DNA of 64,000 bases from Bacteroidota bacterium (GCA_023480735.1 JAMCXB010000017.1:1-64000); one strand, 5' to 3'. Shown: positions 47,888-58,286, numbered from the stretch's first letter. Notes: generated by a model not told the origin, from the sequence alone. Made by a program: numbers and translations.

Positions 47888-50800
47888 TCAAACACTTAAG
47901 AACTCATCAAGGCGATAGTTCATTCCGGCCGCCTGTTTTTCCAACTTGATCGCCGCGGTCACAGCATCTTTCGCCGCATCTGCCCGGATTCTACTCCTGG
48001 TGCCGCCCTTGCCTGAACCAGAGCGCTTTACTATTTCCACCAGAGTCACAAATCCAAGGAGGTCTTCGAATCGCTCCTTGTTGAACCATGCAATCCCATC
48101 ATACATGTGAACGCCCAGGAAATCCTTGACGGAATCGCCGTTGATTATATGCTTGAGGAATGTCTCGAAGTCATCGGTCGACGCGTCTCTGATTTCCGAG
48201 ATGCTCAACAATTCTCTGGCGATTTGACTTTCATACTGCGACACCGGTTCATCGAGCCCAAGTTCCTGATAACATGTGCAAATTTGGTGGGCAACCCGCC
48301 AATTGTCGAAGAGATCCTGCGCGCGCATATGTCCGTCATGAAACCTTTTCTCAATTCCATGGAGAAAAACCCAGACGAACATGATTCTCCAGCCTGCGAA
48401 GGTTGACAGGTCTTGATTCGAGAGGAATCGCGAAATGTATTCCTTCGTCTGTCGCTCGCCGGCAGGCCCATTCAGAGAGAGAAGAGTTTCGTAGTCAGAC
48501 ACAGCACCCTTGACGTAAGATGAGACATCCAGTTTGACATGCTCATAATTCTCGATTGCGAGTGCCAATTTCCTAGCCTTCTCCTCAAATGCCTTGGCCC
48601 TGCCGGGTTTTATTCTTACGTTGGCAATGCCTTCAAGCAAGTACTTCAGGCTTCCTGCATTGAAGGCTTCATATAGCGCTGCATGAATATCTCGAAGCTT
48701 CATGTTGGTTAGTTCATCTTCGACCGATCTGACGCCTCTTCCATTCAGTTCCTTGCACAACTCCCCCCAGGGCCGTTCTTGTGATGAATGCAGTTCTCTA
48801 AAATCCACAAACGCGCCGTACTTGTATGCCCCCAGCTCGATGTATAGCCCCTCTTTCTTCAAACCGCTCGCCGGTCTTATATACTCAAGGCCGCTTATCA
48901 CGTCTCTGAAGAAATAATAGTCCTCTTTTCCTCCCTTGACGCCGAGTCCATCGGCCAGCGTATGTCTCGCCAATGTCCCGCTTTCGTCGCGGAAGCCGAC
49001 AGTCATCCTTATCCAACCAGAGGCATGAGAGTAGCGATTGTTGTAAACGAACAACACTCGTTCGGCCCCGATACCATTACTGTAGGCGAATACGTCTTCA
49101 TTTACGCTTCCGCCTGCTGTACTGAAATCGTAGAGTCGGAAGTTATCCATCTCGCTGAAGAGATGCCTTCGCTTCAGAAGAGGAAAGATTTCCCGTTCAT
49201 GACGTGCGACGAGCCACTCGTCCGGAACCTCTTCCCTGTAAGCCCGCTTGAATTCCATGCCATATTTCTCCGTGAAGCCCTCAACCTGCCCGTGTCCGAA
49301 CATCGGCGTCCCCGGCATCGTAGCCATCATGGCACAGACTCCGAAGTATTTGTCGTCCTTGCCAAATTGTGCTATGGCAGTTTCCTCATCTGGATTATTC
49401 AGAAAATTTACGAAGCGCTTCAATATCTGAGGATTGTATTCGAGAACGTTCTTCATTACCTGCCGGTAATTGGCGTTCTCTTCCTTCTTCAACATATTCA
49501 TGAAAGCGCTGTTGTACACCCTGTGCATTCCAAGAGTCCGCACGAAGTAACCTTCCATCAGCCAGAACGCCTCTGCAAGAAGAAGAGTATCCGGAGCCTC
49601 TTTCTGTGCGCGGTCGACCACTTCCCGCCAGAATTCGTTTGGCATGACACCATCGAATTGCTCCCTTGTCATTGAGAAGTTGGAGCGCGACGGAATGGCT
49701 CCGCCCGTCCCGGGCTCGGGGAACCAAAGACGCTGATAATGTTTCTTACTCAGCACCATTGCCGCGTCGAAACGAATTATCGGAAACATCCGGGCCGCGT
49801 GGAGAATCGTCCGAATCACTGCCTCGCGCACCTCCGGCTTTGTGAAGTCAAGTTGTGCGGTATCATTCCACGGCATGTGCGTCCCGTCATTGCCGTGATA
49901 TATGTACCTGGCTTCACTCGTCCATCTGTCGAGGCGTTTAAAGACAACGGCTGCATCTCTCTTGGACCAGTAACCGTCTTCAATGAAAATCCCCACACGG
50001 TCGTCGCTGCTCAGGTCAGGACCGGTGAAGGAATAGTTCGGAAAGGGCGAGTACTTCGATTGCAGAAACCAGTCAGGATGTTCAATAACCCAGGACGAAT
50101 CGATACCCATATGATTCGGCACCATATCGCTGGCGAGGCGAATTCCGAAATTGATAGCTCGTTCCTTCAGATTCTTATAGCCTTCTTCGCCGCCCAGCTC
50201 AGGAGCGATCTCATATGCATCCAGCGAATATGCCGAAGCAATCGCGTCGATGTTTCCATTCAAATGCTTTATTCTTTTCGAGGCGTTGCTGCGGATCCAA
50301 ATCCCTATCAGCCAGAGCCCGCTGAATCCCCGCTGCGACAGGTTGACGAGTTCCTCGTCGGGAATCTGGTCGAGACGCGTTATTTCACGGCTGTACTTCC
50401 TGCTGAGTTGATCGAGCCAGACGAAAATATTCTTCGCTATCAGGACGAGATTGGGCATCCAATTCAAGTCGGCGCTGAAATTCTCGCGCTCGTGTTCCAT
50501 TCCTGCAAAACGCGGAATTGGTGCGGATTCCTTTTCGCCGAATCCAAAGAAACCAGCCTGGACTACCCCCGGAATCTTTGATTTTTCCGCCTGTGCCTGT
50601 GCAAGCATAAGGAAGTATTTCCCCTCTTCCTTTATGAAATCGATCGCTCCAAGAAGTTTTCTCATGTAAGGCGACTTGGCAAGTATGGGTCCCCAGTGTC
50701 GTGCAATAAATTGGAGCTGCTCGGTAATAGAGTCGGGAAAGGCTTCGATCGGGGCAAGAAGCATTTTGATTAACGGGGCATCGGTGGGACCGTATCCCGG

Positions 50801-51448
50801 CTGCGTCTCAAAGAAAGCTTCAACATTGGACATGATCATCTCGTATGAAGAACTAGCCTTAAGCGGGGAGTCATCTACGAGTTCTGAAATAGAATTGAAG
50901 GAAGGATTCCTGTTTTCGAGCCACAGCAAAACGATTTCCTTTATTACGACCTGCCGTCTTGAAAGTCCACCGCTAGCGCCCTTCAGAAATTCTGCCGGTG
51001 ACTCTTCCATACGGTAAACGGAATTGGGCGGAAATGATTCGACAAATTGTTCGAGACAAAAGTCTACATCACGTTCCCCCACTTCCCCCTTCAGCCGGGC
51101 TTCCAATTTAGAAAACGCATCCGGATTGATTTCAGCGACATAGGAATCGATAACGAAGTGCAGGACTTCGTGGAAAATTCCCATGGCGTTAATTTCGCTC
51201 GGTGAAATTTGCTTCCCTGTTTCGCGAGAGGCTTCCTGCGCCGTGTCGAACCGTTTTGTTCGCTCCGCATTGAGTCGTGACGCAAACTGCTGCGCGGCCC
51301 GGAAATTCATGAAGATTACATCTCCGGTCAAGGAAAAGAATACCTCATCGAAGCTATACATCTCCCTGGATTTGCGAGAGATATGGAACTCATAAGTCGG
51401 AATCAAAAGATTGAATTGCAATTTTGGCCGTTCCCCTTTCTTCTCCAT
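47888..51448 (-). CDS. Large GH13 (alpha-amylase superfamily) protein with extra N- and C-terminal domains
   Basis: GFSGLWLIGIWIRS, LASDMVPNHMGID, PIIRFDAAMVL, LLLAEAFWLMEGYF, FLNNPDEE motifs in a 1186-aa ORF. Confidence 0.88.
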   Translation of the reverse strand: MEKKGERPKLQFNLLIPTYEFHISRKSREMYSFDEVFFSLTGDVIFMNFRAAQQFASRLNAERTKRFDTAQEASRETGKQISPSEINAMGIFHEVLHFVIDSYVAEINPDAFSKLEARLKGEVGERDVDFCLEQFVESFPPNSVYRMEESPAEFLKGASGGLSRRQVVIKEIVLLWLENRNPSFNSISELVDDSPLKASSSYEMIMSNVEAFFETQPGYGPTDAPLIKMLLAPIEAFPDSITEQLQFIARHWGPILAKSPYMRKLLGAIDFIKEEGKYFLMLAQAQAEKSKIPGVVQAGFFGFGEKESAPIPRFAGMEHERENFSADLNWMPNLVLIAKNIFVWLDQLSRKYSREITRLDQIPDEELVNLSQRGFSGLWLIGIWIRSNASKRIKHLNGNIDAIASAYSLDAYEIAPELGGEEGYKNLKERAINFGIRLASDMVPNHMGIDSSWVIEHPDWFLQSKYSPFPNYSFTGPDLSSDDRVGIFIEDGYWSKRDAAVVFKRLDRWTSEARYIYHGNDGTHMPWNDTAQLDFTKPEVREAVIRTILHAARMFPIIRFDAAMVLSKKHYQRLWFPEPGTGGAIPSRSNFSMTREQFDGVMPNEFWREVVDRAQKEAPDTLLLAEAFWLMEGYFVRTLGMHRVYNSAFMNMLKKEENANYRQVMKNVLEYNPQILKRFVNFLNNPDEETAIAQFGKDDKYFGVCAMMATMPGTPMFGHGQVEGFTEKYGMEFKRAYREEVPDEWLVARHEREIFPLLKRRHLFSEMDNFRLYDFSTAGGSVNEDVFAYSNGIGAERVLFVYNNRYSHASGWIRMTVGFRDESGTLARHTLADGLGVKGGKEDYYFFRDVISGLEYIRPASGLKKEGLYIELGAYKYGAFVDFRELHSSQERPWGELCKELNGRGVRSVEDELTNMKLRDIHAALYEAFNAGSLKYLLEGIANVRIKPGRAKAFEEKARKLALAIENYEHVKLDVSSYVKGAVSDYETLLSLNGPAGERQTKEYISRFLSNQDLSTFAGWRIMFVWVFLHGIEKRFHDGHMRAQDLFDNWRVAHQICTCYQELGLDEPVSQYESQIARELLSISEIRDASTDDFETFLKHIINGDSVKDFLGVHMYDGIAWFNKERFEDLLGFVTLVEIVKRSGSGKGGTRSRIRADAAKDAVTAAIKLEKQAAGMNYRLDEFLSV

Positions 51449-51606
51449 CGCCTGAATCTATTTAACGAAGCCTTAAAATGCCAACGATGAAGTGAAGCTA
51501 TCGTTGACTTTGTCTTTCGGATGAGCGGAATCGCATGATGCATTCCAACAGTCTGGAATCCGCCGGAGTGTCGGCTTTGTTCCTCATGGCCGGGAAGTAC
51601 TGCAGG

Positions 51607-51730
51607 GTAACCCCTCACTTATGGTTTCTCGCCAAGCCGCATATGAGCTCGCAAAGCAAACCGCTCGTCAACATTTCTTTGCGTTCTTGGCGCCTTTGCG
51701 AGAGAAATAACCCTTTCAGTGAGGCATTAC
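51607..51730 (-). mobile_element. MITE copy 3 (124 bp, 8-nt internal insertion), 8-bp TSD ACTGCAGG
   Basis: One substitution plus an 8-nt insertion relative to copy 1; flanks 51599-51606 and 51731-51738 are both ACTGCAGG. Confidence 0.93.
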
Positions 51731-51818
51731 ACTGCAGGGACTAATTTTCTTGACTTTTACTGCATGCTTGTCTAATTTCATTCGAATTTGTGAACAAAAC
51801 CCCGAGGAGGGAATTTCT

Positions 51819-52613
51819 ATGAAATATTTGCTGCATGGGGCATCATATCTAATCGGCAGTCTCCTATTTGTAACAGGTCTCTTTTTAAGCGGTTGCGGGA
51901 CGAGTGTGAATACTACACGAGATCACGCCGCCGCTGATTCAATGACGGTGGCCTCGTTGCAATCCAGGACCGACAAGCTACAATCCGAAAACTCACAGCT
52001 TCGAACCTCTGTGTCACAACTTGAACAGGACAAGAGGGCTTTGAACGCGAAAGTTGCGGATCTCACTTCCAAACTCGGACAGAGCAGCCAGCAATGGCAG
52101 GATCTTGAAGACTTACAGAGCAGGGTGAACAGCCTGGATTCCGAGCTTACAGTCCAGCGGCAAATCAATCGCGATCTGAGCGCCAAGAATGCCGACATGG
52201 AAAAGCAAATGATGACCGGCGGGACGGGCACTGCTTCTACCAAGGCTGAATTTGACAGGCAATACAGGGAAGGGCTTCAATCTTTCAAGGCCAGAGACTA
52301 CAAAGCTGCCATAACAATCTTCAACGGGCTGGCGGCCAGCCGCGTGAGTACACCGTTGATGAGCAACACCCATTATTGGCTCGGCGAGTGCTACTATGCC
52401 TTGCAGAGATATAACGAAGCCGTTCAGGAGTTTCAAAAGACACTTACTTATCCGAAGAGCTACAAGGAAGGCGCCGCATACGTAATGCTCGGCATGTCCT
52501 ACCTGCGGCTGGGCAACAAGGAAAGCGCAAGAGCCACATGGAATAAGCTGATACTCAAGGATCCGAAATCACAATACGCCGCTCGGGCGAGAGAATTTCT
52601 AAGGCAACTCTGA
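51819..52613 (+). CDS. YbgF/CpoB-like periplasmic protein: lipoprotein signal, coiled coil, C-terminal TPR
   Basis: LFLSGCGTS lipobox, heptad region, EFDRQYREGLQSFKARDYKAAITIF...YWLGECYYALQRYNEAVQEFQKTL; strong RBS. Confidence 0.88.
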   Translation: MKYLLHGASYLIGSLLFVTGLFLSGCGTSVNTTRDHAAADSMTVASLQSRTDKLQSENSQLRTSVSQLEQDKRALNAKVADLTSKLGQSSQQWQDLEDLQSRVNSLDSELTVQRQINRDLSAKNADMEKQMMTGGTGTASTKAEFDRQYREGLQSFKARDYKAAITIFNGLAASRVSTPLMSNTHYWLGECYYALQRYNEAVQEFQKTLTYPKSYKEGAAYVMLGMSYLRLGNKESARATWNKLILKDPKSQYAARAREFLRQL

Positions 52614-52633
52614 CAAATCAGAACCGCTTCTTA

Positions 52634-53656
52634 TCAGGAGCCGCTGCCGCGCTTTAAACCGCCAGCGGCTCTTATCTCCTCAGCAAGCCTTGATTCATCT
52701 ATCTCCCCATTTGTATCAACCCTAAAGAATCCCGCGGGATTCTTCAAAGCGTAGTTCAGAAGAATCCTCAGCGGCACAAAATCTTTCGAAACCACGGCCG
52801 ATTCTCTGATCAGGAATGTCAATCCTGGCTCGAGTTCTTTGGCATTCGCGACAACGGGTCCGCTGACTATTCCTGTCCTGACTCTGTAAAGATGAAAGCG
52901 ATCCGCTTCAACCCATCCGCAGACGAAATTTGCCCTGCCTATAGGTCCGCTCAGCAACTTCAAGCGGGAAGATGTTCTATCGAGGGTTTCAATCAGGTCT
53001 CGCGCCGATGCCGCTTCTTCAAACTCCAGTTTTTTCGCAAGTTCATCCAGCCTAACGCGCAATTCAGAGGTAAGCTTCTCGAGAGAACCGGATAAGAATT
53101 CCTCCACTGCCTCCACTTCCCTGCTGTACTCATCGATTCCTACGTTCCCCCTGCAGGGTGCCGTGCATCTCTCCATGAAGAAATAAAGGCACGGATCGAA
53201 CGGTTTTGAAAACTCCTTCTCGCATTTTACAAGCTTGAAATATTTGTCGGCAGCAAAGAGGATCTGTTCGGCGATGAACGAACTCTCAAATGGTCCATAG
53301 TATCGTCCATCCTCATCCAGCTCATACACGAGATCCAGCCTGTCGAATTTTCTGTCGGTAGTCAGCCTTATGAAAGGAAAACGTCTCGAATTGACGAGTT
53401 GCGAGTTGAATCGCGGCCGGAATTGCCGGATAAGCCTAAGTTCCTGGAAAAGTGCGTGCAGTTCTGAGGAAGAAGTTTCCAACTCAATCCTCATAGCTTC
53501 CTTCAGCATTCGTCGCACTTTGTCTGCATCCTTCGCGTTCTCCGTCAAATATGAGGCAATTCTCATCTTTAGATTCTTCGCCTTGCCGACGTAGATCACC
53601 TCGTTTTCGGAATTGAATACCTTATAGACGCCGGGCTCGTTTCGCGCAGACATCAT
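52634..53656 (-). CDS. UvrC N-terminal-like (Cho-like) GIY-YIG nuclease with UvrC-type cysteine motif
   Basis: GVYKVFNSENEVIYVGKAKNLKMRIASYL, YGPFESSFIAEQIL, PCLYFFMERCTAPCRGNV; no UvrC C-terminal RNase H-like domain. Confidence 0.88.
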   Translation of the reverse strand: MMSARNEPGVYKVFNSENEVIYVGKAKNLKMRIASYLTENAKDADKVRRMLKEAMRIELETSSSELHALFQELRLIRQFRPRFNSQLVNSRRFPFIRLTTDRKFDRLDLVYELDEDGRYYGPFESSFIAEQILFAADKYFKLVKCEKEFSKPFDPCLYFFMERCTAPCRGNVGIDEYSREVEAVEEFLSGSLEKLTSELRVRLDELAKKLEFEEAASARDLIETLDRTSSRLKLLSGPIGRANFVCGWVEADRFHLYRVRTGIVSGPVVANAKELEPGLTFLIRESAVVSKDFVPLRILLNYALKNPAGFFRVDTNGEIDESRLAEEIRAAGGLKRGSGS

Positions 53657-54299
53657 GGCCTTCTTGAAAACGTTCTGATTCTTATATGTCTGTCAATTCT
53701 ATAAGGTACGTTCTGGAACCGAAGGAGCTCTTCAAGATCCACGACTTCATGACGCTCGCGGATAATCTCCAGCAACTCGATCAGCAAGTGTGCGGTCGCC
53801 CGTGCGTCCCCGTATGCACGATGCCTGTCTCCGATCTTTATTCCGAGATGGTGACATACGTGATCGAGTGCTTTCCTCTGCAGGTGCGGGAAAACCCGTG
53901 AGCTCAGCTTCCGCGTGCAGAGTTGAGGCATTTCAAAATCTAAACCCGATCTGGCAAGCTCAGATCGCACGAATCCGTAGTCGAATTGCGAGTTGTGCGC
54001 GGTAAATACCGTCCCTTCCAGAAATTCTGCTACTTTAACGGATATGTCCCTAAAGGAGGGAGCCCTGTATACTATCTCGTTGCTGATGCCCGTCATGTTC
54101 TGTATGAAATTAGGTATGTGCCTTCCGGGATTGACGAGTGTAGAGAATTCGTCGATGATCTTGCCCCTACGGACTTTATATGCGGCAAATTCGATAATTC
54201 TCTCGCCCGCTGCTGCCGAACCGGTGGTCTCCACGTCAACAGAACCGAAAATATGGCGTCTTGAAAACTTGCCTCGAAGTTTGGATCATTGTCGGACAT
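53653..54299 (-). CDS. DnaQ-like DEDDh 3'-5' exonuclease, apparently frameshifted near its 5' end
   Basis: DVETTGSAAAGERIIEFAAYKV, FTAHNSQFDYGFVRSEL, HRAYGDARATAHLL; N-terminal segment MSDNDPNFEASFQDAIF in another frame (54299 down) coupled to upstream stop by TGATG. Confidence 0.75.
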
Positions 54300-55210
54300 C
54301 AGTGCACCTCGATCATTCTTGATATTCCGGCAGCAATTTGATCCGCGATTGCTTCGACTACGTTATCCGGGACGCCGTCATAATGCTTCGATTTCAAACG
54401 CATGTCACATATTTCGTTTACATAATCTATTACGACAAATTTCCGCTCGGCAGTCAATGCAATCTCGGTAGAGAAGAAATCCAGGCCGCAAACGGAGTAA
54501 ATCGTCCTGACAATATTCTTAATCTCATGGAGGTCAAACTTCTCCATCTCTTCCTGTGATGCCTCAATGTACAGGTGTGTCAAGTCATCCCACCAGCAAA
54601 CAAACACTTCGCCGTAGACGTAGAACGGCCTGAACCACGCCCTCCGGCCATCAAAGTCTACAGGCTCAATCTTCTGCTGGAGCAAATACTTGTCGTCTTT
54701 ATTGTGCTGCCTTGTGTCTACCACCTCACGCAAGTCCTCCGCTCCAGTCACAACGCCAATTCCGCCGCCGGTGGTATTTGCGGGTTTGATTATGAACGGG
54801 CGGCCGAGCTGGGCCAACTCGGTGAGGCTCAGCTTCACTTCTCGCTGCGAGCTGTAGGGTGAAGTGATAATCGTATATGGAACGTGGATACCGGCAGTTA
54901 TGAATTCTAGATGCATTGAAGCTTTGTCTGAAGCATGCAGGATCTTGGAAGGATCGTTTAGTATGGGAATCTCTCTGTGCTTCAGCAAGTGTACTATGGC
55001 CTCACAAGTATCGTCGACATCTGAAGCCCTGTCCACGACGGCTTTGAATGAGACCGTTCTGTGCCGGACTTCCTCAAGGATCCTCTCAAAGTCCCCCACG
55101 TGGATGACCTGATGTGAAATGTTTTTCGAATGGAATTTGTTTGAAAGGACGGAGATGAAATCGGCGTCATATTCCCATTCATAGAATATCGCGCAATCTA
55201 TGGTTTTCAT
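54299..55210 (-). CDS. ATP-grasp domain protein (RimK / D-Ala-D-Ala ligase-like fold)
   Basis: GRPFIIKPANTTGGGIGVVTGAEDL, FFSTEIALTAERKFVVIDYVNEICDMR. Confidence 0.8.
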   Translation of the reverse strand: MKTIDCAIFYEWEYDADFISVLSNKFHSKNISHQVIHVGDFERILEEVRHRTVSFKAVVDRASDVDDTCEAIVHLLKHREIPILNDPSKILHASDKASMHLEFITAGIHVPYTIITSPYSSQREVKLSLTELAQLGRPFIIKPANTTGGGIGVVTGAEDLREVVDTRQHNKDDKYLLQQKIEPVDFDGRRAWFRPFYVYGEVFVCWWDDLTHLYIEASQEEMEKFDLHEIKNIVRTIYSVCGLDFFSTEIALTAERKFVVIDYVNEICDMRLKSKHYDGVPDNVVEAIADQIAAGISRMIEVH

Positions 55211-55394
55211 TTCGAGTAATTTAACAAGCTTTTGGCGGAATTGAATGCCAGAAAAAGAAGCCGGTCTGGTTTTGACAGACTGCAGGAAGCTAAAATCTGT
55301 TTGTGCGCTGACATGTACCGAATGCGGAGGAGATTAGTGGTCACCGCTTATTACATTGAATCTGGGGCGACCCGAGACTAAATTCCAGACTTAG

Positions 55395-58286
55395 ATGGAT
55401 AAAACACCAGACACATCGAAAATCATAATCCGAGGCGCGCGTCAGCACAACCTGAAATCCATTGACCTGGAACTCCCCAGAGATAAATTCATCGTCATTA
55501 CAGGTTTGAGCGGGAGCGGAAAATCATCGCTCGCATTCGATACGATCTATGCCGAAGGACAGCGCCGTTATCTGGAGACGATGATGTCCTACGCCCGACA
55601 GTTCCTGCAAGTACTGGAAAGACCGGACGTCGATTTGATAGAAGGTCTAAGCCCGTCGGTTGCGATCGAGCAGAAGACAATAAGCACAAATCCACATTCC
55701 ACCGTAGGAACCGTAACGGAGATTTACGACTACATAAGGCTTCTGTTTGCAAAAGTCGGCACACAGTTCTGTGTAAAATGCAACATACCTGTCCAGCAAC
55801 AGGCCCCCGATCAAATTCTTCAGTCGATGTTTGCGGATTTCAACAACAAGAACGTACTCCTCCTGGCGCCGTTAGTTGTGGGAAGGAAAGGACATTATCG
55901 GGAACTGTTCAGGGAATTGATGGCTGAAGGATTCGTGCAAGTGAGAGTAGACGGAAACCTGCGGGATTTGCAGGATGGGATGGAGCTTTCTCGCTACGGC
56001 ACGCATACGATCGAGCTGGTGGTAGACAAATTGAAGATTCAGAAAAGATCGGTTGTCAGGTTGCGCGACTCGCTTAAGCTGGCCCTCGAAAGAGGGGCCG
56101 GAACAATTGTCCTGTTCGATCATGACTTGAAGAAAGAGCACTTCTTCAGCCGGCTCAGGTCGTGCCCAAAGTGCGGTACAAGCTATCCGGATCTCGCCCC
56201 AAATTCATTCTCCTTCAATTCAAAATTCGGGATGTGCCGGACGTGCAACGGAATCGGTCTAAGCAGGGACATCACCCCTGAGGCCCTGGTGGTTGAACCA
56301 ACGTTGTCCATTACTGACGGCGCACTCCTGTTCCCAAAACGCGACGATTTCTTCCTGATGAGCCTCCTGAACAGCGTCCTGGAGCCACACGGTGTAAATG
56401 CAAACACTCCATTCAACGAGTTCGATTCCACGATTAAGGAACTCATCTTCTTCGGAAAGAATCAGAAGAAGAACAAAAAGGGGATCAAGTTCGCGGGCGT
56501 ATCCATATCAAATCTGAATGCGAAGTTCGAAGGTTTGATTCCGATGCTTCAAAACCTCGACTTCGAAGTCTACTTTGGAAATGAGTACAGGAACATCGAA
56601 GCGCATTTGCCTTTTGCGGAGTGCAGCGACTGTGGAGGCACGAGACTCCGCCCCGAAAGCAGGTTTGTCCGTGTTCTTGACGTTGACGGGAACGAGCTGA
56701 CCGTCGATTTTGCGGTCGAAAATTCCGTCGATAAGGTGAGCTCTTATTTTGACGAGCTGAAGCTCTCCAAACGAAACCTGAAGATCGCACAGCCCATCCT
56801 TCATGAAATCAGGACACGCCTGAAATTTCTGCTCAACGTCGGACTTAACTATTTGAATCTGAATCGCCCGTCAGGGACTCTGTCGGGCGGTGAATCGCAG
56901 CGGATCAGACTGGCGACGCAAATAGGTTCTCAATTAACAGGTGTACTATATGTTATCGATGAGCCTTCAATAGGACTTCATCAGCGGGACAATATAAGGC
57001 TGATAAACTCACTAAAATCGCTCCGAGATATGGGCAATACCGTCCTGGTCGTCGAGCACGACAGAGAGACAATGGAAAGTGCCGATTACATCGTCGACCT
57101 TGGCCCTGGTGCCGGCGAACACGGCGGCTCCGTCGTAGTAGCCGGTTCGCTCAGCGACATCTTGTCGGAAAGGAAGGATTCGCTGACTGCCGCCTATTTG
57201 CGGGACGAGAAGGAAATTCCCGTGAGAAGCAAGGAACAGCTCAGAAAGCCAAATGGCTCATTCATAACTCTCGAAGGGGCTTCAGGCAACAATCTCAAGC
57301 GTATCGACGTAAAATTCCCTCTCGGCCTTTTCATATGCATAACCGGAGTGAGCGGCTCAGGCAAGTCGAGCCTGATCAACGACACACTTTACAGAATTCT
57401 TGGAAAACACTTCTACAGGCTTTCAGAGCAGCCGCTTCCCTATGGATTGATCACAGGGGTCGACCTGATAGACAAGGTTGTAGACGTAGATCAGTCTCCG
57501 ATAGGAAGGACCCCGAGGTCAAATCCCGCAACTTATGTCGGAGTGTTCACCGCAATCCGCGATTTGTTCGCGCAGCTTCCAGAATCGAAGATTCGAGGGT
57601 ATAAGCCCGGAAGATTCTCGTTCAATGTGCAAGAGGGGCGCTGCCCGGCGTGTGAAGGCGACGGAATGCGGAAAATTGAGATGAGCTTCCTCCCGGACGT
57701 CTATGTGAAATGTGAGGTTTGCAACGGGAAGCGGTACGGCGCTGCGACGCTCGATGTCAGGTACAAAGGCAAAACGATAGCCGACGTACTGGAAATGACA
57801 GTCGAGGATGCGCTTGCTCTCTTTGAAGAGATACCGTCGATAAAGAGGAAACTTCAAACGATGAATGAAGTGGGACTGGGTTATATTCGTCTGGGTCAAT
57901 CATCGACGACCCTTTCCGGCGGAGAGGCTCAGCGCGTCAAACTTGCGACGGAGCTCTCCAAGGTCGCGACCGGAAAGACAATGTACATATTGGACGAGCC
58001 GACGACGGGACTTCACTTCGAAGACATTCGAATACTCCTGGACTTGCTGCACAGACTGGTGGATAGAGGAAACACCGTAATAGTTGTGGAACATAATCTA
58101 GACGTCATAAAATGTGCGGACTGGATTATCGATCTTGGGCCTGAGGGTGGCGAGGCTGGGGGATACATCGTTGCCGAGGGACCTCCGCACAAGATCATAA
58201 AGAGTGCGGAGTCTTACACCGCCCGATATTTATCTAAGTGCCTGAAAAATGGAACAAACGGGACTTCCGGCAGAAATAGCGAATGA
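55395..58286 (+). CDS. uvrA: Excinuclease ABC subunit A
   Basis: ITGLSGSGKSSLAFDTIYAEGQRRYLE, LSGGESQRIRLATQIGS, CPACEGDGMRKIEMSFLPDVYVKCEVCNGKRY. Confidence 0.98.
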   Translation: MDKTPDTSKIIIRGARQHNLKSIDLELPRDKFIVITGLSGSGKSSLAFDTIYAEGQRRYLETMMSYARQFLQVLERPDVDLIEGLSPSVAIEQKTISTNPHSTVGTVTEIYDYIRLLFAKVGTQFCVKCNIPVQQQAPDQILQSMFADFNNKNVLLLAPLVVGRKGHYRELFRELMAEGFVQVRVDGNLRDLQDGMELSRYGTHTIELVVDKLKIQKRSVVRLRDSLKLALERGAGTIVLFDHDLKKEHFFSRLRSCPKCGTSYPDLAPNSFSFNSKFGMCRTCNGIGLSRDITPEALVVEPTLSITDGALLFPKRDDFFLMSLLNSVLEPHGVNANTPFNEFDSTIKELIFFGKNQKKNKKGIKFAGVSISNLNAKFEGLIPMLQNLDFEVYFGNEYRNIEAHLPFAECSDCGGTRLRPESRFVRVLDVDGNELTVDFAVENSVDKVSSYFDELKLSKRNLKIAQPILHEIRTRLKFLLNVGLNYLNLNRPSGTLSGGESQRIRLATQIGSQLTGVLYVIDEPSIGLHQRDNIRLINSLKSLRDMGNTVLVVEHDRETMESADYIVDLGPGAGEHGGSVVVAGSLSDILSERKDSLTAAYLRDEKEIPVRSKEQLRKPNGSFITLEGASGNNLKRIDVKFPLGLFICITGVSGSGKSSLINDTLYRILGKHFYRLSEQPLPYGLITGVDLIDKVVDVDQSPIGRTPRSNPATYVGVFTAIRDLFAQLPESKIRGYKPGRFSFNVQEGRCPACEGDGMRKIEMSFLPDVYVKCEVCNGKRYGAATLDVRYKGKTIADVLEMTVEDALALFEEIPSIKRKLQTMNEVGLGYIRLGQSSTTLSGGEAQRVKLATELSKVATGKTMYILDEPTTGLHFEDIRILLDLLHRLVDRGNTVIVVEHNLDVIKCADWIIDLGPEGGEAGGYIVAEGPPHKIIKSAESYTARYLSKCLKNGTNGTSGRNSE

